A stretch of DNA of 34,324 nt. It comes from an uncultured Bacteroidota bacterium (GTDB lineage: Bacteria; Bacteroidota; Bacteroidia; Bacteroidales; FEN-979). The stretch spans positions 1 to 34,324 of the forward strand of contig CALCGJ010000252.1 in assembly GCA_937900965.1 (NCBI GenBank), given 5' to 3'. The notes beneath the pieces were generated by a model. The model was not told where the DNA came from. It worked only from the letters and a program-made list of their open reading frames with translations, and did not search any database. Below, in pieces: positions 1-7,576 of this stretch; positions within the stretch are counted from its first letter, which is position 1; the number at the start of each line of letters is the position of its first letter. The position numbers were made by a program, and so were the translations under genes.

Positions 1-1418
1 ATCCCGCTCACCTGGTGATAACTGGCCCGGGTGTCATTCCCTAGCACCCCCTGCATGTAGTTCTTCAGGGTTGGATTCGTCAGGTTGATCATCTGCTCAT
101 TACCCCGTGAATAGCCAAACCCATAGTCAATACCAATATTGACCATCAATTTTTCGTGTTTCCAAACCACACCGCCTGAAATGTGATACATATCCCAATA
201 ACTCATAATGGCATAATAAGCCTCCTGCTGATCCAGGGTTTTATCGTCAAAATAGTTGAAATCGGTCCTGAATCCTGCCAGCAAGGTAAATGATTTTGAC
301 AGTGTCTGCCTGAGTCCGACAGCTACATTGACAACTTGTTTTGAAGCGGACTGCATATTGATGAAACCGGGATCATTGGGTGGAAGGGTGATGATCTCCG
401 ATGCAGTCTCCGGTTGTTTGGAAAAGAGCATGTTGTATGGCTTTACTTTGGAGTAATATGAGATCCTTCCGGCGATTGTGGTCTTGTGAAACGCATATTC
501 CACTCCTAAATCGATGATCCAGGGAGAGCGGTAGCGGGTCTTTACCGACCGCTGAACCGTTGCATACAGCCTGGCAAGTGAATCCCCTTCAGGTGGGGCA
601 TATATCTGGCTGCGAACCAGGGTTCCCCTTCCAAGAATGGTTTGATTCACACGGGGAGTAGTGATGTTCAGTCCCAGCTTCCAGTTTTTCAATTCATAGT
701 TGATCCCGACAATCCAGAGAAATGAGAAATTGGAGAATTGCAGGTCATCACTGAATGAGGAGAAGGCAATCGGTGTTGAAGATGTTTGGGTGGTATCAAC
801 AGTTGCCAGTCCGGCTTTAGTGTTACGGCCGTAGAACTGGCTACGGTTTGCAACCATCATGGAGAGGCCAACTGATAAATTCGATGTTATTGTGGTTCCC
901 CAGCCCAACCCGTACCAGTCCTCTTTGATCCGGTTACGATAGTCGAAATCGCCAAAGTATATGTTATTCCCTGGAACGGAGTCGGGGATCATCGTGAACT
1001 CTTCATGCTCAGCTAAAAACCGTAAATGGGAGTACTCTTTTCCAAATCCACCATAATTTAGTCTGAACTTTTTGTTTTTTCCTAATCTAATGATCCCTGA
1101 AAAGACCATGGAAATGGCATCACCCGAGAACTCGCTCAGGTTGATCCCATCCCCTGCCCCATTTTTGATATTCAGGATATAAAAGAAGGCTGCATCACCA
1201 CTTACAGAAAGGCTGGAATTATCGATAAAGCCTAAAGCACCCGGATTGTATACAATAGCCGTGTTGTCTCTAACTCCTGCAGTAAATGCCCCTCCCATCA
1301 ACGTTGCTTCCGGTCCCTGCTGGATATTCCAGTAATTGGCTTCCTGGGCAGAGAGCTTTATGCCTGAGAAAAGGATTAGCAGCACTCCCAGAAGAGCAAA
1401 TAGTTTAACTTTCATCAT
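1..1418 (-). CDS. OmpP1/FadL-like outer membrane barrel protein (3' end outside window)
   Basis: The minus-strand frame is open from an ATGATG at 1418/1415 to the left edge, so about 472 codons are present and the C-terminus is missing. The protein begins with a signal peptide ending near LSAQ. Mature residues then read LMGGAFTAGVRDNTAIVYNP, which matches the glycine-rich 'GMGGAF...DD.SAVYYNPAGL' hatch region of the OmpP1/FadL/TodX family. The rest alternates polar and aromatic residues, as expected of a beta barrel. Family members move hydrophobic substrates such as long-chain fatty acids across the outer membrane; the substrate here is unknown. It is the last visible gene of a minus-strand run of envelope genes, and its whole upstream gap consists of a short tandem repeat (1420-1504). 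The barrel call is good; fatty-acid transport is inference. Confidence 0.75.
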   Translation of the reverse strand, partial: MMKVKLFALLGVLLILFSGIKLSAQEANYWNIQQGPEATLMGGAFTAGVRDNTAIVYNPGALGFIDNSSLSVSGDAAFFYILNIKNGAGDGINLSEFSGDAISMVFSGIIRLGKNKKFRLNYGGFGKEYSHLRFLAEHEEFTMIPDSVPGNNIYFGDFDYRNRIKEDWYGLGWGTTITSNLSVGLSMMVANRSQFYGRNTKAGLATVDTTQTSSTPIAFSSFSDDLQFSNFSFLWIVGINYELKNWKLGLNITTPRVNQTILGRGTLVRSQIYAPPEGDSLARLYATVQRSVKTRYRSPWIIDLGVEYAFHKTTIAGRISYYSKVKPYNMLFSKQPETASEIITLPPNDPGFINMQSASKQVVNVAVGLRQTLSKSFTLLAGFRTDFNYFDDKTLDQQEAYYAIMSYWDMYHISGGVVWKHEKLMVNIGIDYGFGYSRGNEQMINLTNPTLKNYMQGVLGNDTRASYHQVSG

Positions 1419-1419
1419 G

Positions 1420-1504
1420 GCAATTAATGGCAATCAATGCGCAATCCATGTGCAATCAATGCGCAATCCATATGCAATCAATGCGCAATCAATGGCAATT
1501 ATTG
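1420..1504. repeat. Tandem array of 10-11 bp units
   Basis: Eight consecutive units fill the entire gap between the stop codon at 1505 and the start codon at 1418. They alternate between GCAATCAATGC and GCAATCCATGT or close variants, with shorter 10-bp units at both ends. The period is close to one helical turn. The array forms the 5' leader of the FadL-like gene if that gene is transcribed from upstream. Confidence 0.9.
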
Positions 1505-2152
1505 CTAGTTCAGGATATAGACGAGCCCAAGCTTGAGTCCCATCATCGATAGGTAGCCGGATTTGTCGCCGATCAACTGGATATTATTGGTTGTCCATTT
1601 GTAGTTAAATGCAACGATAGCGCCCCAGCTCCGGTAATATCCGAATTTGATCAGTGCACCAATCTCGGGAGTGAGGGAGAAATCCCAGCGCTTTTCATAG
1701 AAATCATACTCCTGAACCACCAGGTGGTGCTCCATATAGTCGCCTCCGATACCTATCTCCACATATGGCGAGATCATTTTGGTGGGAAGGAACATATAGC
1801 CCGCAGCCACCTGGAATGGCACCATCCAGGTAAACCGGTAATTGGTGGCAGTAATGGCTGATCCGTCATCGCCATAATATGTTTCATATCCGTATGACTG
1901 CGATACCCGTTGCCATCCGATATTAAATCCAAGATTAAAACCCTTATCAATGAAATACCTGCCGCCAAAGTTAAATCCGGCCGGACTTGGGCTACTGACC
2001 CATTTGTTGAAATCACCCAGGGTGAACATGGTATTCCAGCTGAAGGAGTAATATGAATGAGGCATGAAGCCTCCCGTTGCTTTTAGTTCCTGTGCGGAGG
2101 AGTTTCCCCAGGCAAACAGGACAATGCATATAATGATTGGTATTTTCTTCAT
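1505..2152 (-). CDS. Outer membrane beta-barrel protein, unknown function
   Basis: A protein of 215 residues. I chose the ATG at 2152 rather than the upstream in-frame start at 2242, because MKKIPIIICIVLFAWGNSSAQ is a clean signal peptide and the upstream extension would overlap the neighbouring gene. The mature chain has alternating aromatic and polar strands with motifs such as GGRYFIDKGFNLGFNIGWQ and ends in GLKLGLVYIL, typical of a small 8-10 stranded outer membrane barrel (OMP_b-brl type). It lies 19 bp downstream of the DUF4136 lipoprotein gene on the same strand, suggesting co-transcription. No substrate or catalytic residues can be proposed. Confidence 0.75.
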   Translation of the reverse strand: MKKIPIIICIVLFAWGNSSAQELKATGGFMPHSYYSFSWNTMFTLGDFNKWVSSPSPAGFNFGGRYFIDKGFNLGFNIGWQRVSQSYGYETYYGDDGSAITATNYRFTWMVPFQVAAGYMFLPTKMISPYVEIGIGGDYMEHHLVVQEYDFYEKRWDFSLTPEIGALIKFGYYRSWGAIVAFNYKWTTNNIQLIGDKSGYLSMMGLKLGLVYILN

Positions 2153-2171
2153 AATTCCTGGTTTTATGGGG

Positions 2172-2813
2172 TTAATTTGCATTTGTCTTGAGGGTTGGTG
2201 TTTGTATGAATGCCTGGTCGATAGATAATTTAACCTGATCAAGTGTATGACCGCCTGTCAGCAGTGCCCGGATATGGGCAAACCAGGCAATTGGAATTTG
2301 TTCATCCTCAGTAAGATTGATAAAATCAGCTAAATCGATGATCAGTGTTCCGGCAGAATAAGAGGTTATATACGTAGGATAGTAGGGATAATAATAATTG
2401 TAACTAGGGTATCCCCAATAACCCGGATAATAGTACCCGGGATATCCCCACCACCAACCAGGATAATAGACGGTGGTTGAGGTTGTTTTAATCATTGAGA
2501 CCGTAATCCCCAGGTTCGGAGTATCATTTTTTCCAACTTTTACAAAGCCCCTGTTTTGCATATTCATAATGATTTGATCCAAGACCGTCTGGGCATCTGC
2601 ATTCAGAAAATGGCCACTGTCCTTGTTGTCAATGTATGCAATAGAATCGACAATAGCGAATGTTTTGAATTGGTTGAAGTCTTTTTGGAGGTCAACCTGG
2701 GTATAGACAACCAGGTCCTCCTGCAAACGTGTTACGCCTGGAGGGTATTTTGTGCAGGAGACCAAGAGTCCCAAAGAGACAATGGCAACCAGTAATGTAA
2801 CTTTTGTTTTCAT
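2172..2813 (-). CDS. DUF4136 domain lipoprotein
   Basis: A protein of 213 residues. The N-terminus has a lipoprotein signal peptide with lipobox LLVSC, so Cys20 should be lipidated. The following region (VVYTQVDLQKDFNQFKTFAI) matches the start of the DUF4136 family, which has a 'D...DFS.YKTFAW' pattern; the C-terminal part (IDLADFINLTEDEQIPIAWFAHIRALL) fits its end. Residues about 116-150 form a Tyr/Gly/Pro/Trp-rich insert between the two halves. DUF4136 proteins are envelope lipoproteins of unknown biochemical role. The gene lies between two barrel genes on the same strand, with 55 bp upstream and 19 bp downstream, so it may act with them at the outer membrane. Confidence 0.8.
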   Translation of the reverse strand: MKTKVTLLVAIVSLGLLVSCTKYPPGVTRLQEDLVVYTQVDLQKDFNQFKTFAIVDSIAYIDNKDSGHFLNADAQTVLDQIIMNMQNRGFVKVGKNDTPNLGITVSMIKTTSTTVYYPGWWWGYPGYYYPGYWGYPSYNYYYPYYPTYITSYSAGTLIIDLADFINLTEDEQIPIAWFAHIRALLTGGHTLDQVKLSIDQAFIQTPTLKTNAN

Positions 2814-2820
2814 GTTTTGA

Positions 2821-2862
2821 GATATAAGATGTAAGTTATAAGATATATGTTATACGTTTTTG
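2821..2862. repeat. Heptamer (7-bp) tandem array, AT-rich
   Basis: Six consecutive 7-bp units starting with G, mostly of the form GATATAA, GATGTAA, GTTATAA, GATATAT, GTTATAC, then a degenerate GTTTTTG. The array occupies most of the 55-bp gap between two co-directional envelope genes. Confidence 0.7.
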
Positions 2863-2868
2863 AACGTG

Positions 2869-3486
2869 TTAATCGGAGATTCTGCCTAAACGGAGGATTA
2901 GTCCTCCACTGAGGCCGAACTGGACCATGGTGCCATATAAGGAGACTCCACCTCCGGCACCACCCGTTCCAACCATGAAAGAGAATCCAGATCCCTGGAT
3001 TGGCATAAATAGCTGAGCCTGGACTTTAAAACCTATCCGGTTGCCGACATATATTTTGGCACCACCATGCAATCCCAATGAGAAAAACCATGTATCATGG
3101 TAATCCCGTTTCGGAGACATCAGACAGGCCCCAAGGTTGAACCCGACAAACGGAGAGATCGTAGGGTTTATCCTGAAGTTTTTAGTAATTCCACCATGGA
3201 TGTAATTGATACTCAATGGAACCTCTTCGTATGGTACGTTATAGTAACTCACCTCCGACTTGGTATCCACCCGGGTATAGATCAGGTCTAAGTCAAACAC
3301 CCGGCTTGTAGCTATGCTGATCATTCCTCCATACTGAGCATTCCCTTGAAACCTGACATACCCTCCCGAACCGTTCATCCTGGTTGGGAAAACATACCCC
3401 CCGAAGCCTGAGATTTCAACCTTCTGGGCCTGCATAAATATCGGCATCAGCGAAATGAGGAATAAAAGAGTAGTAAATCTTTTCAT
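2869..3486 (-). CDS. Outer membrane beta-barrel protein, unknown function
   Basis: A protein of 205 residues starting with signal peptide MKRFTTLLFLISLMPIFMQAQ. The mature part opens with KVEISGFGGYVFPTRMNGSG and contains repeated amphipathic strands (FVGFNLGACLMSP, FSLGLHGGAKIYVG, FKVQAQLFMPI), ending in GLSGGLILRLGR. This is the pattern of Bacteroidota porin-family or outer-membrane-beta-barrel proteins. It is the first gene of the minus-strand run, with a TATATTTG box 30 bp upstream of its start codon. The substrate is unknown. Confidence 0.75.
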   Translation of the reverse strand: MKRFTTLLFLISLMPIFMQAQKVEISGFGGYVFPTRMNGSGGYVRFQGNAQYGGMISIATSRVFDLDLIYTRVDTKSEVSYYNVPYEEVPLSINYIHGGITKNFRINPTISPFVGFNLGACLMSPKRDYHDTWFFSLGLHGGAKIYVGNRIGFKVQAQLFMPIQGSGFSFMVGTGGAGGGVSLYGTMVQFGLSGGLILRLGRISD

Positions 3487-3516
3487 ATGTTAAAATTTTT
3501 GTTCGTTTTGTGTATG

Positions 3517-3524
3517 CAAATATA
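3517..3524 (-). promoter_or_regulatory. TAnnTTTG -7 box for the 3486 gene
   Basis: Read on the minus strand this is TATATTTG, a full match to the Bacteroidota -7 consensus TAnnTTTG. It lies 30 bp upstream of the ATG. No well-spaced -33 TTTG is visible. Confidence 0.55.
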
Positions 3525-3755
3525 CTAGTATCTATTTCAAATTACATGCCATGAAAGAAATCCGTACGTATTTTTATGATATCTGGCTGATTGTTCGTAA
3601 TCTGCAATATTTTCTTAATGATAAAGCCAGCTTATTGCCTGTTCACTGCTTATACATAAAAGCATGAAATCACGAGATTTCGTGAATATAAATCAGGAGA
3701 TCCATTCCAGTTTTATGATTCTCCATAAACCAGTGAATATCCTTATTAAATTTAC

Positions 3756-3763
3756 TATTTTTG
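3756..3763 (+). promoter_or_regulatory. TAnnTTTG -7 box directly before mscS-type gene
   Basis: TATTTTTG matches TAnnTTTG and ends only 4 bp before the ATG at 3768. At the usual distance from box to transcription start, the mRNA would begin at or next to the start codon, i.e. be leaderless. Confidence 0.55.
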
Positions 3764-3767
3764 TTAT

Positions 3768-6167
3768 ATGAAGAGATTCCTATACCTCATTACTTGTCTG
3801 TTTTGGATTCAGACAATCGGTGCCCAGCAGGAGCAAATCCAGCCTGATACCGTCTCACAAGAAAAGATCAATACCCCTTTGGTTGAGATCTTACCTGCAA
3901 TAGCCAAAGACGCTATGGAGATCGACCAGCAACTATTACCGGTAATTCAACAGCCTGTTATTTTCAAAAATAGACTCAGGATTGATTCTTTGGTTCTGGA
4001 AGTGAATAGGCTGGGATTGATTACCGACGCATTACTTCTTGATAACCAGGGACAAACATTTCATGAGAGCCTGAATCTGAAGTGGGCTGACCTGATTGAT
4101 AACATTGAGGCTATTGAGACTAAGGTAAATGCCTATACATCCGAATTGGAAGAGGTCGAATTAAACCTGAAAGCACAAAAGAGCAAATGGAAGATTACGG
4201 AAAGTGAGTTGAAAGATCTTGAGTATGCTGAGCATGTAGCGAACCCGGTTGGCAGAATTATCGGATTGATCGATTCAACATTAAAGATCATTCAGGATAG
4301 TCTGCAAAATTCATTTCAGGTTTCAGCAAAAACTACAATCTCTATTCTTGATGCAAAAAAACATCTGGCAAATATTAATAACCTGAAAGAAAAAGAGATA
4401 GAATATATTTTCAGTGTAAGAGAACCGGCTATCTGGAACATCAGGGCTGAGACTGACAGTGCGATGCTCAAGTATAACACAACACTCCTGTATCAGTTCA
4501 GAATGGAAGACAGCACAACCTACATGAAGAATACCTGGTATGTATTAGTTGTAGCCATCGTGTTTTTTCTGCTGATGATCTTTGCATTGCGCTGGCTGCA
4601 TAAAGAATACATGAAACTTGGGAACCCTGACCTGAAAGAACTTAACGAAGGGAACTTTGTCATATCAAGGCCCATTGCATCAGCCATGATGATTTCGTTG
4701 TTGTTGATTATTCTGTTGTATCATCCCGGAATGCCTATCCTCATAGGAAAGTCTTTTACTCTCCTTTTCCTGATTCCCTTCCTGGTCATTTTCCATGGCA
4801 TGGTGATGAAACCGTTACGCTGGAGCCTCTTTTACTTTGTCATCCTGTTTATCCTTTCCAATTTTGCACTTTTATATCCTTTCAGTGAAGTTGCTTACCG
4901 GTTTATCCAGTTATTCATCACGCTGGCTACCGGGCTCTTCTTTTTGTGGTTCATATTGCGTCGTCATGGATTTAAACCAGAAAAAGAGTCGGAAAATCTC
5001 TTTTTTAATTTCCTTTGCAGACTAAGTCCTTATTACCTGATTATACTGGGAGCAGCCCTGGTATTAAATATCATTGGCTACAACAACCTCTCCTCCTCAT
5101 TGAATTTCGGGACCATTGTATCGATCACCCTGGCCCTGATACTTGGTACTACATACATAAGCCTGAAAACACTGGTTTTTCTATTTATACAAACAAATTT
5201 GGGCCAGAGCTCCGAACTCATCAGGGAGAAGAGTGAAGCTCTCTACAACGGATTCAGGAAGATCCTACGGATCCTGGTTATCTATTTTTGGATCACCTCC
5301 TCCCTGGAGGGATACCAGGTATGGGACTCTATCTATGAGTGGTTAGAGAAAATATGGAATATTGGTTATCAGTTTGGAGAGCTCTTTGTCTCCATTGGTG
5401 ATGTGATCAGTTTTTTCCTGATCATCATCTTTTCATGGATCATCTCTTTTGGTCTGAAAACTATCCTGCAAAAAGAGGTATTAAAGCGTCTCAACCTGGC
5501 ACGTGGTGTTCCCAATGCTATCAGCTCCCTGTTCTATTATTTTCTCGTCGTCTCAGGTTTTATGCTTGCCCTGGCCTACATCGGGTTTAATCTCTCCAAC
5601 CTGGGTCTGCTTGCCGGAGCTCTTGGATTTGGAATTGGTTTCGGGTTGCAAAACCTGATCGGAAATTTCATTGCTGGCCTCATCCTTGCTTTCGAACGAC
5701 CTGTTACTGTGGGCGACAGGATCAGTACTGATGGTCTGGAAGGGTATGTGATCAAAGTGGGGATCAGGACTAGTGTGATCAGGCAATACGATGGTTCTCA
5801 GTTGATTATCCCGAATGCCGATCTGATCACCAACAAGGTGACGAACTGGAGCCTCTCCAACTTTAAAAAACGATATATCATCACTATCCATACTCATCTT
5901 AGTTCAAACCCTGAGACCGTCCTCAACGTTATAAATGCAGCCGTTAACAAAGTAGATGGGGTATTACCGGATCCGCCCCCTGACACCTACTTTCACGGCA
6001 TCGTTGAGAGATCGCTTGAATTCGCTCTCTATTACTGGGTATCAGATAACCTATTTGAGGTTCAGAGTAACGTAAACCTGGAGATCCAGAAGAGACTCAG
6101 GGAAGCAAATATCATTCTGGAAATTCCTTTGCCTGTGGATCTGAATCAAACTGCCACCCGGAAATGA
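3768..6167 (+). CDS. Large MscS-family mechanosensitive ion channel
   Basis: A protein of 799 residues. It starts with signal peptide MKRFLYLITCLFWIQTIGAQ, followed by a roughly 230-residue periplasmic, partly coiled-coil domain, then about ten membrane segments from residue 255 on. The C-terminal MscS core begins near residue 600. The pore helix (GLLAGALGFGIGFGLQNLIG) shows the glycine/alanine packing of MscS TM3 and is followed by AFERPVTVGDRI and VIRQYDGSQLIIPNADLI, hallmark beta-domain motifs. At three times the length of MscS it resembles MscK or MSCM-type large channels. Such channels open under membrane tension and release solutes on hypo-osmotic shock. The DcaP-like porin gene follows after 29 bp on the same strand. 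Confidence 0.92.
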   Translation: MKRFLYLITCLFWIQTIGAQQEQIQPDTVSQEKINTPLVEILPAIAKDAMEIDQQLLPVIQQPVIFKNRLRIDSLVLEVNRLGLITDALLLDNQGQTFHESLNLKWADLIDNIEAIETKVNAYTSELEEVELNLKAQKSKWKITESELKDLEYAEHVANPVGRIIGLIDSTLKIIQDSLQNSFQVSAKTTISILDAKKHLANINNLKEKEIEYIFSVREPAIWNIRAETDSAMLKYNTTLLYQFRMEDSTTYMKNTWYVLVVAIVFFLLMIFALRWLHKEYMKLGNPDLKELNEGNFVISRPIASAMMISLLLIILLYHPGMPILIGKSFTLLFLIPFLVIFHGMVMKPLRWSLFYFVILFILSNFALLYPFSEVAYRFIQLFITLATGLFFLWFILRRHGFKPEKESENLFFNFLCRLSPYYLIILGAALVLNIIGYNNLSSSLNFGTIVSITLALILGTTYISLKTLVFLFIQTNLGQSSELIREKSEALYNGFRKILRILVIYFWITSSLEGYQVWDSIYEWLEKIWNIGYQFGELFVSIGDVISFFLIIIFSWIISFGLKTILQKEVLKRLNLARGVPNAISSLFYYFLVVSGFMLALAYIGFNLSNLGLLAGALGFGIGFGLQNLIGNFIAGLILAFERPVTVGDRISTDGLEGYVIKVGIRTSVIRQYDGSQLIIPNADLITNKVTNWSLSNFKKRYIITIHTHLSSNPETVLNVINAAVNKVDGVLPDPPPDTYFHGIVERSLEFALYYWVSDNLFEVQSNVNLEIQKRLREANIILEIPLPVDLNQTATRK

Positions 6168-6184
6168 TCATCCTGCTATAATAC

Positions 6185-6192
6185 TAACTTTG
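6185..6192 (+). promoter_or_regulatory. TAnnTTTG -7 box directly before the porin gene
   Basis: TAACTTTG matches the consensus exactly and ends 4 bp before the ATG at 6197, suggesting a leaderless start and transcription independent of the upstream channel gene. Confidence 0.55.
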
Positions 6193-6196
6193 CATC

Positions 6197-7465
6197 ATGA
6201 AGGTTGGAGTTCTCAAATATCATTCACTATTGCTGGTACTCTCAGTCCTGCTGCTTCCGGGCGTCGGATTATCTCAGGAGACGGCGAAGCAAGATACAGG
6301 CAAGGTCCCACTCTCTTACCATAAACCCGATGAAGCCATTATGCCGGATAGTGCACGCAGTAAACGGGAGACAAGTCTGACGGATATCGGAGATGACCGC
6401 GGTTTGTATATTCTGGCGCCAAAGCAGAAAATGCAGCTCCGTATCCTCGGATCAGTCAGGTTCTCCGCTTTGTTTGATGATGTTGAACTGCCTTCTAAAA
6501 ATACATTTAACACCTTTGAGATCCCTTCCGGGGCCAAGAATATAAAGAATACCAACTATTATAATACCTTATCCCTGTCAAGACTCGGATTTGAAGTGAC
6601 GCGTAAAACAAAGGTTGGTGATATTTTTATCCGGCTGGAGACCGATTTTGCCGGACCAAATAACACGTTTCGTATTCGACATGCATACGGGGAGATAAAC
6701 CATTTACTGTTTGGACAAACATACTCCCTCTTCAGTAACGTGGCTGCCATGCCGGCAACAGTCGATATCAATGGTCCAACAGGATCAGTCTCGCTAAGAA
6801 CGCCTCAGATCAGATATACCGGGAACCTCACCTCCAAAGCAAAAGGATACCTGGCCCTGGAGTATTCTCTGCCCGACTTAGCTTATGTAGATTCCGTCAA
6901 TATTTCCTCAGTACAAAAACTGCCTGACCTGACCGGAAGAATCGATTACAAGGTGAAATGGGGAATTTTTCAGCTCTCTGGGATAGCTACAGTGATCTCC
7001 ATGAAAGATAGTACAGACGTTACGAATTCCATGGGTGTTGGGGGCTCTGTCTCAGGTAAATTTTTTCTCTCTCCCGATGATGCCCTTCTATGGCAGGGGA
7101 CTTGCGGGAGAGCGATTTCACACTATATCAGCATCTTCGACGGCAAAGAACAGGATATGATCTACAATCCCGGAACCAGAAAATATCAAGCACTATTTTC
7201 GGTAGGTGGCTTTTTATCCTATCAGAGAGAATGGTTGCCTACCCTCTCTACCTTCGTGTCTTTTGGCATCGCTGCAATCGCGAACAAAAATTACCAGCCT
7301 GACGAAGCATTCAACCACAGCTACAGCGCTTCCATCGATGTTTTCTGGGAAGCAATTGAAGGAGCAAGATTAGGGTTTGAATATGTGCTTGGAAGCCGGA
7401 TCGACAAGGGAGGTTCAACCGGCTATGCCAACCGGATCTGGTTCCTGGTTTATTACGACTTCTGA
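6197..7465 (+). CDS. DcaP-like outer membrane porin
   Basis: A protein of 422 residues with a signal peptide (VLSVLLLPGVGLSQ). The mature chain contains MQLRILGSVRFSALFDDVEL, then IFIRLETDFAGPNNTFRIRH, AYGEINHLLFGQTYSLF and MPATVDINGPTGSVSLRTPQ. This succession of beta strands and 'GQ.YS.F' / 'P.T.D..GP' motifs is the pattern of DcaP-type trimeric porins and related DUF3138-like porins. The protein ends in an aromatic strand (RIWFLVYYDF), the usual C-terminal outer membrane insertion signal. DcaP porins pass organic anions such as dicarboxylates; the substrate here is not shown. It follows the mechanosensitive channel gene closely. Confidence 0.75.
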   Translation: MKVGVLKYHSLLLVLSVLLLPGVGLSQETAKQDTGKVPLSYHKPDEAIMPDSARSKRETSLTDIGDDRGLYILAPKQKMQLRILGSVRFSALFDDVELPSKNTFNTFEIPSGAKNIKNTNYYNTLSLSRLGFEVTRKTKVGDIFIRLETDFAGPNNTFRIRHAYGEINHLLFGQTYSLFSNVAAMPATVDINGPTGSVSLRTPQIRYTGNLTSKAKGYLALEYSLPDLAYVDSVNISSVQKLPDLTGRIDYKVKWGIFQLSGIATVISMKDSTDVTNSMGVGGSVSGKFFLSPDDALLWQGTCGRAISHYISIFDGKEQDMIYNPGTRKYQALFSVGGFLSYQREWLPTLSTFVSFGIAAIANKNYQPDEAFNHSYSASIDVFWEAIEGARLGFEYVLGSRIDKGGSTGYANRIWFLVYYDF

Positions 7466-7533
7466 CCAGGTTTCTTAATTCGAGTTATTTTTGGTTTTCT
7501 GATAGTTTCTCCATTTAAAGACAAGGAGCTCTT

Positions 7534-7559
7534 CTGTTTTGTCAATCACCTCAAAACAG
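7534..7559. terminator. Inverted repeat between convergent genes
   Basis: CTGTTTTG and CAAAACAG form a perfect 8-bp stem with a 10-nt loop. It is positioned between the convergent porin and glycosyltransferase genes, so it could act as a bidirectional terminator. There is no long T tract, so the call is tentative. Confidence 0.4.
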
Positions 7560-7576
7560 CCTGCACGATCTCCGGT

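Larger units (their letters stand above)
3487..3767. other. Divergent intergenic region with inverted repeat and a doubtful small ORF
   Basis: This 281-bp gap separates the divergent barrel gene and mechanosensitive channel gene. It holds one -7 box for each direction. TCACGA at 3670-3675 and TCGTGA at 3680-3685 form a 6-bp inverted repeat with a 4-bp spacer, a possible operator. A plus-strand frame at 3551-3667 could encode 38 residues (MKEIRTYFYDIWLIVRNLQY...), but it has no promoter box near its start and no recognisable family, so I do not call it a gene. Confidence 0.4.

Noticed and set aside
2153-2242. N-terminal extension of the 1505-2152 barrel protein
   Set aside because: It would overlap the end of the DUF4136 gene and put 30 residues before a clear signal peptide.
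3551-3667. 38-codon ORF in the divergent gap before the mechanosensitive channel gene
   Set aside because: It has no promoter box or ribosome site near its start and no recognisable family; its length is within chance expectation.
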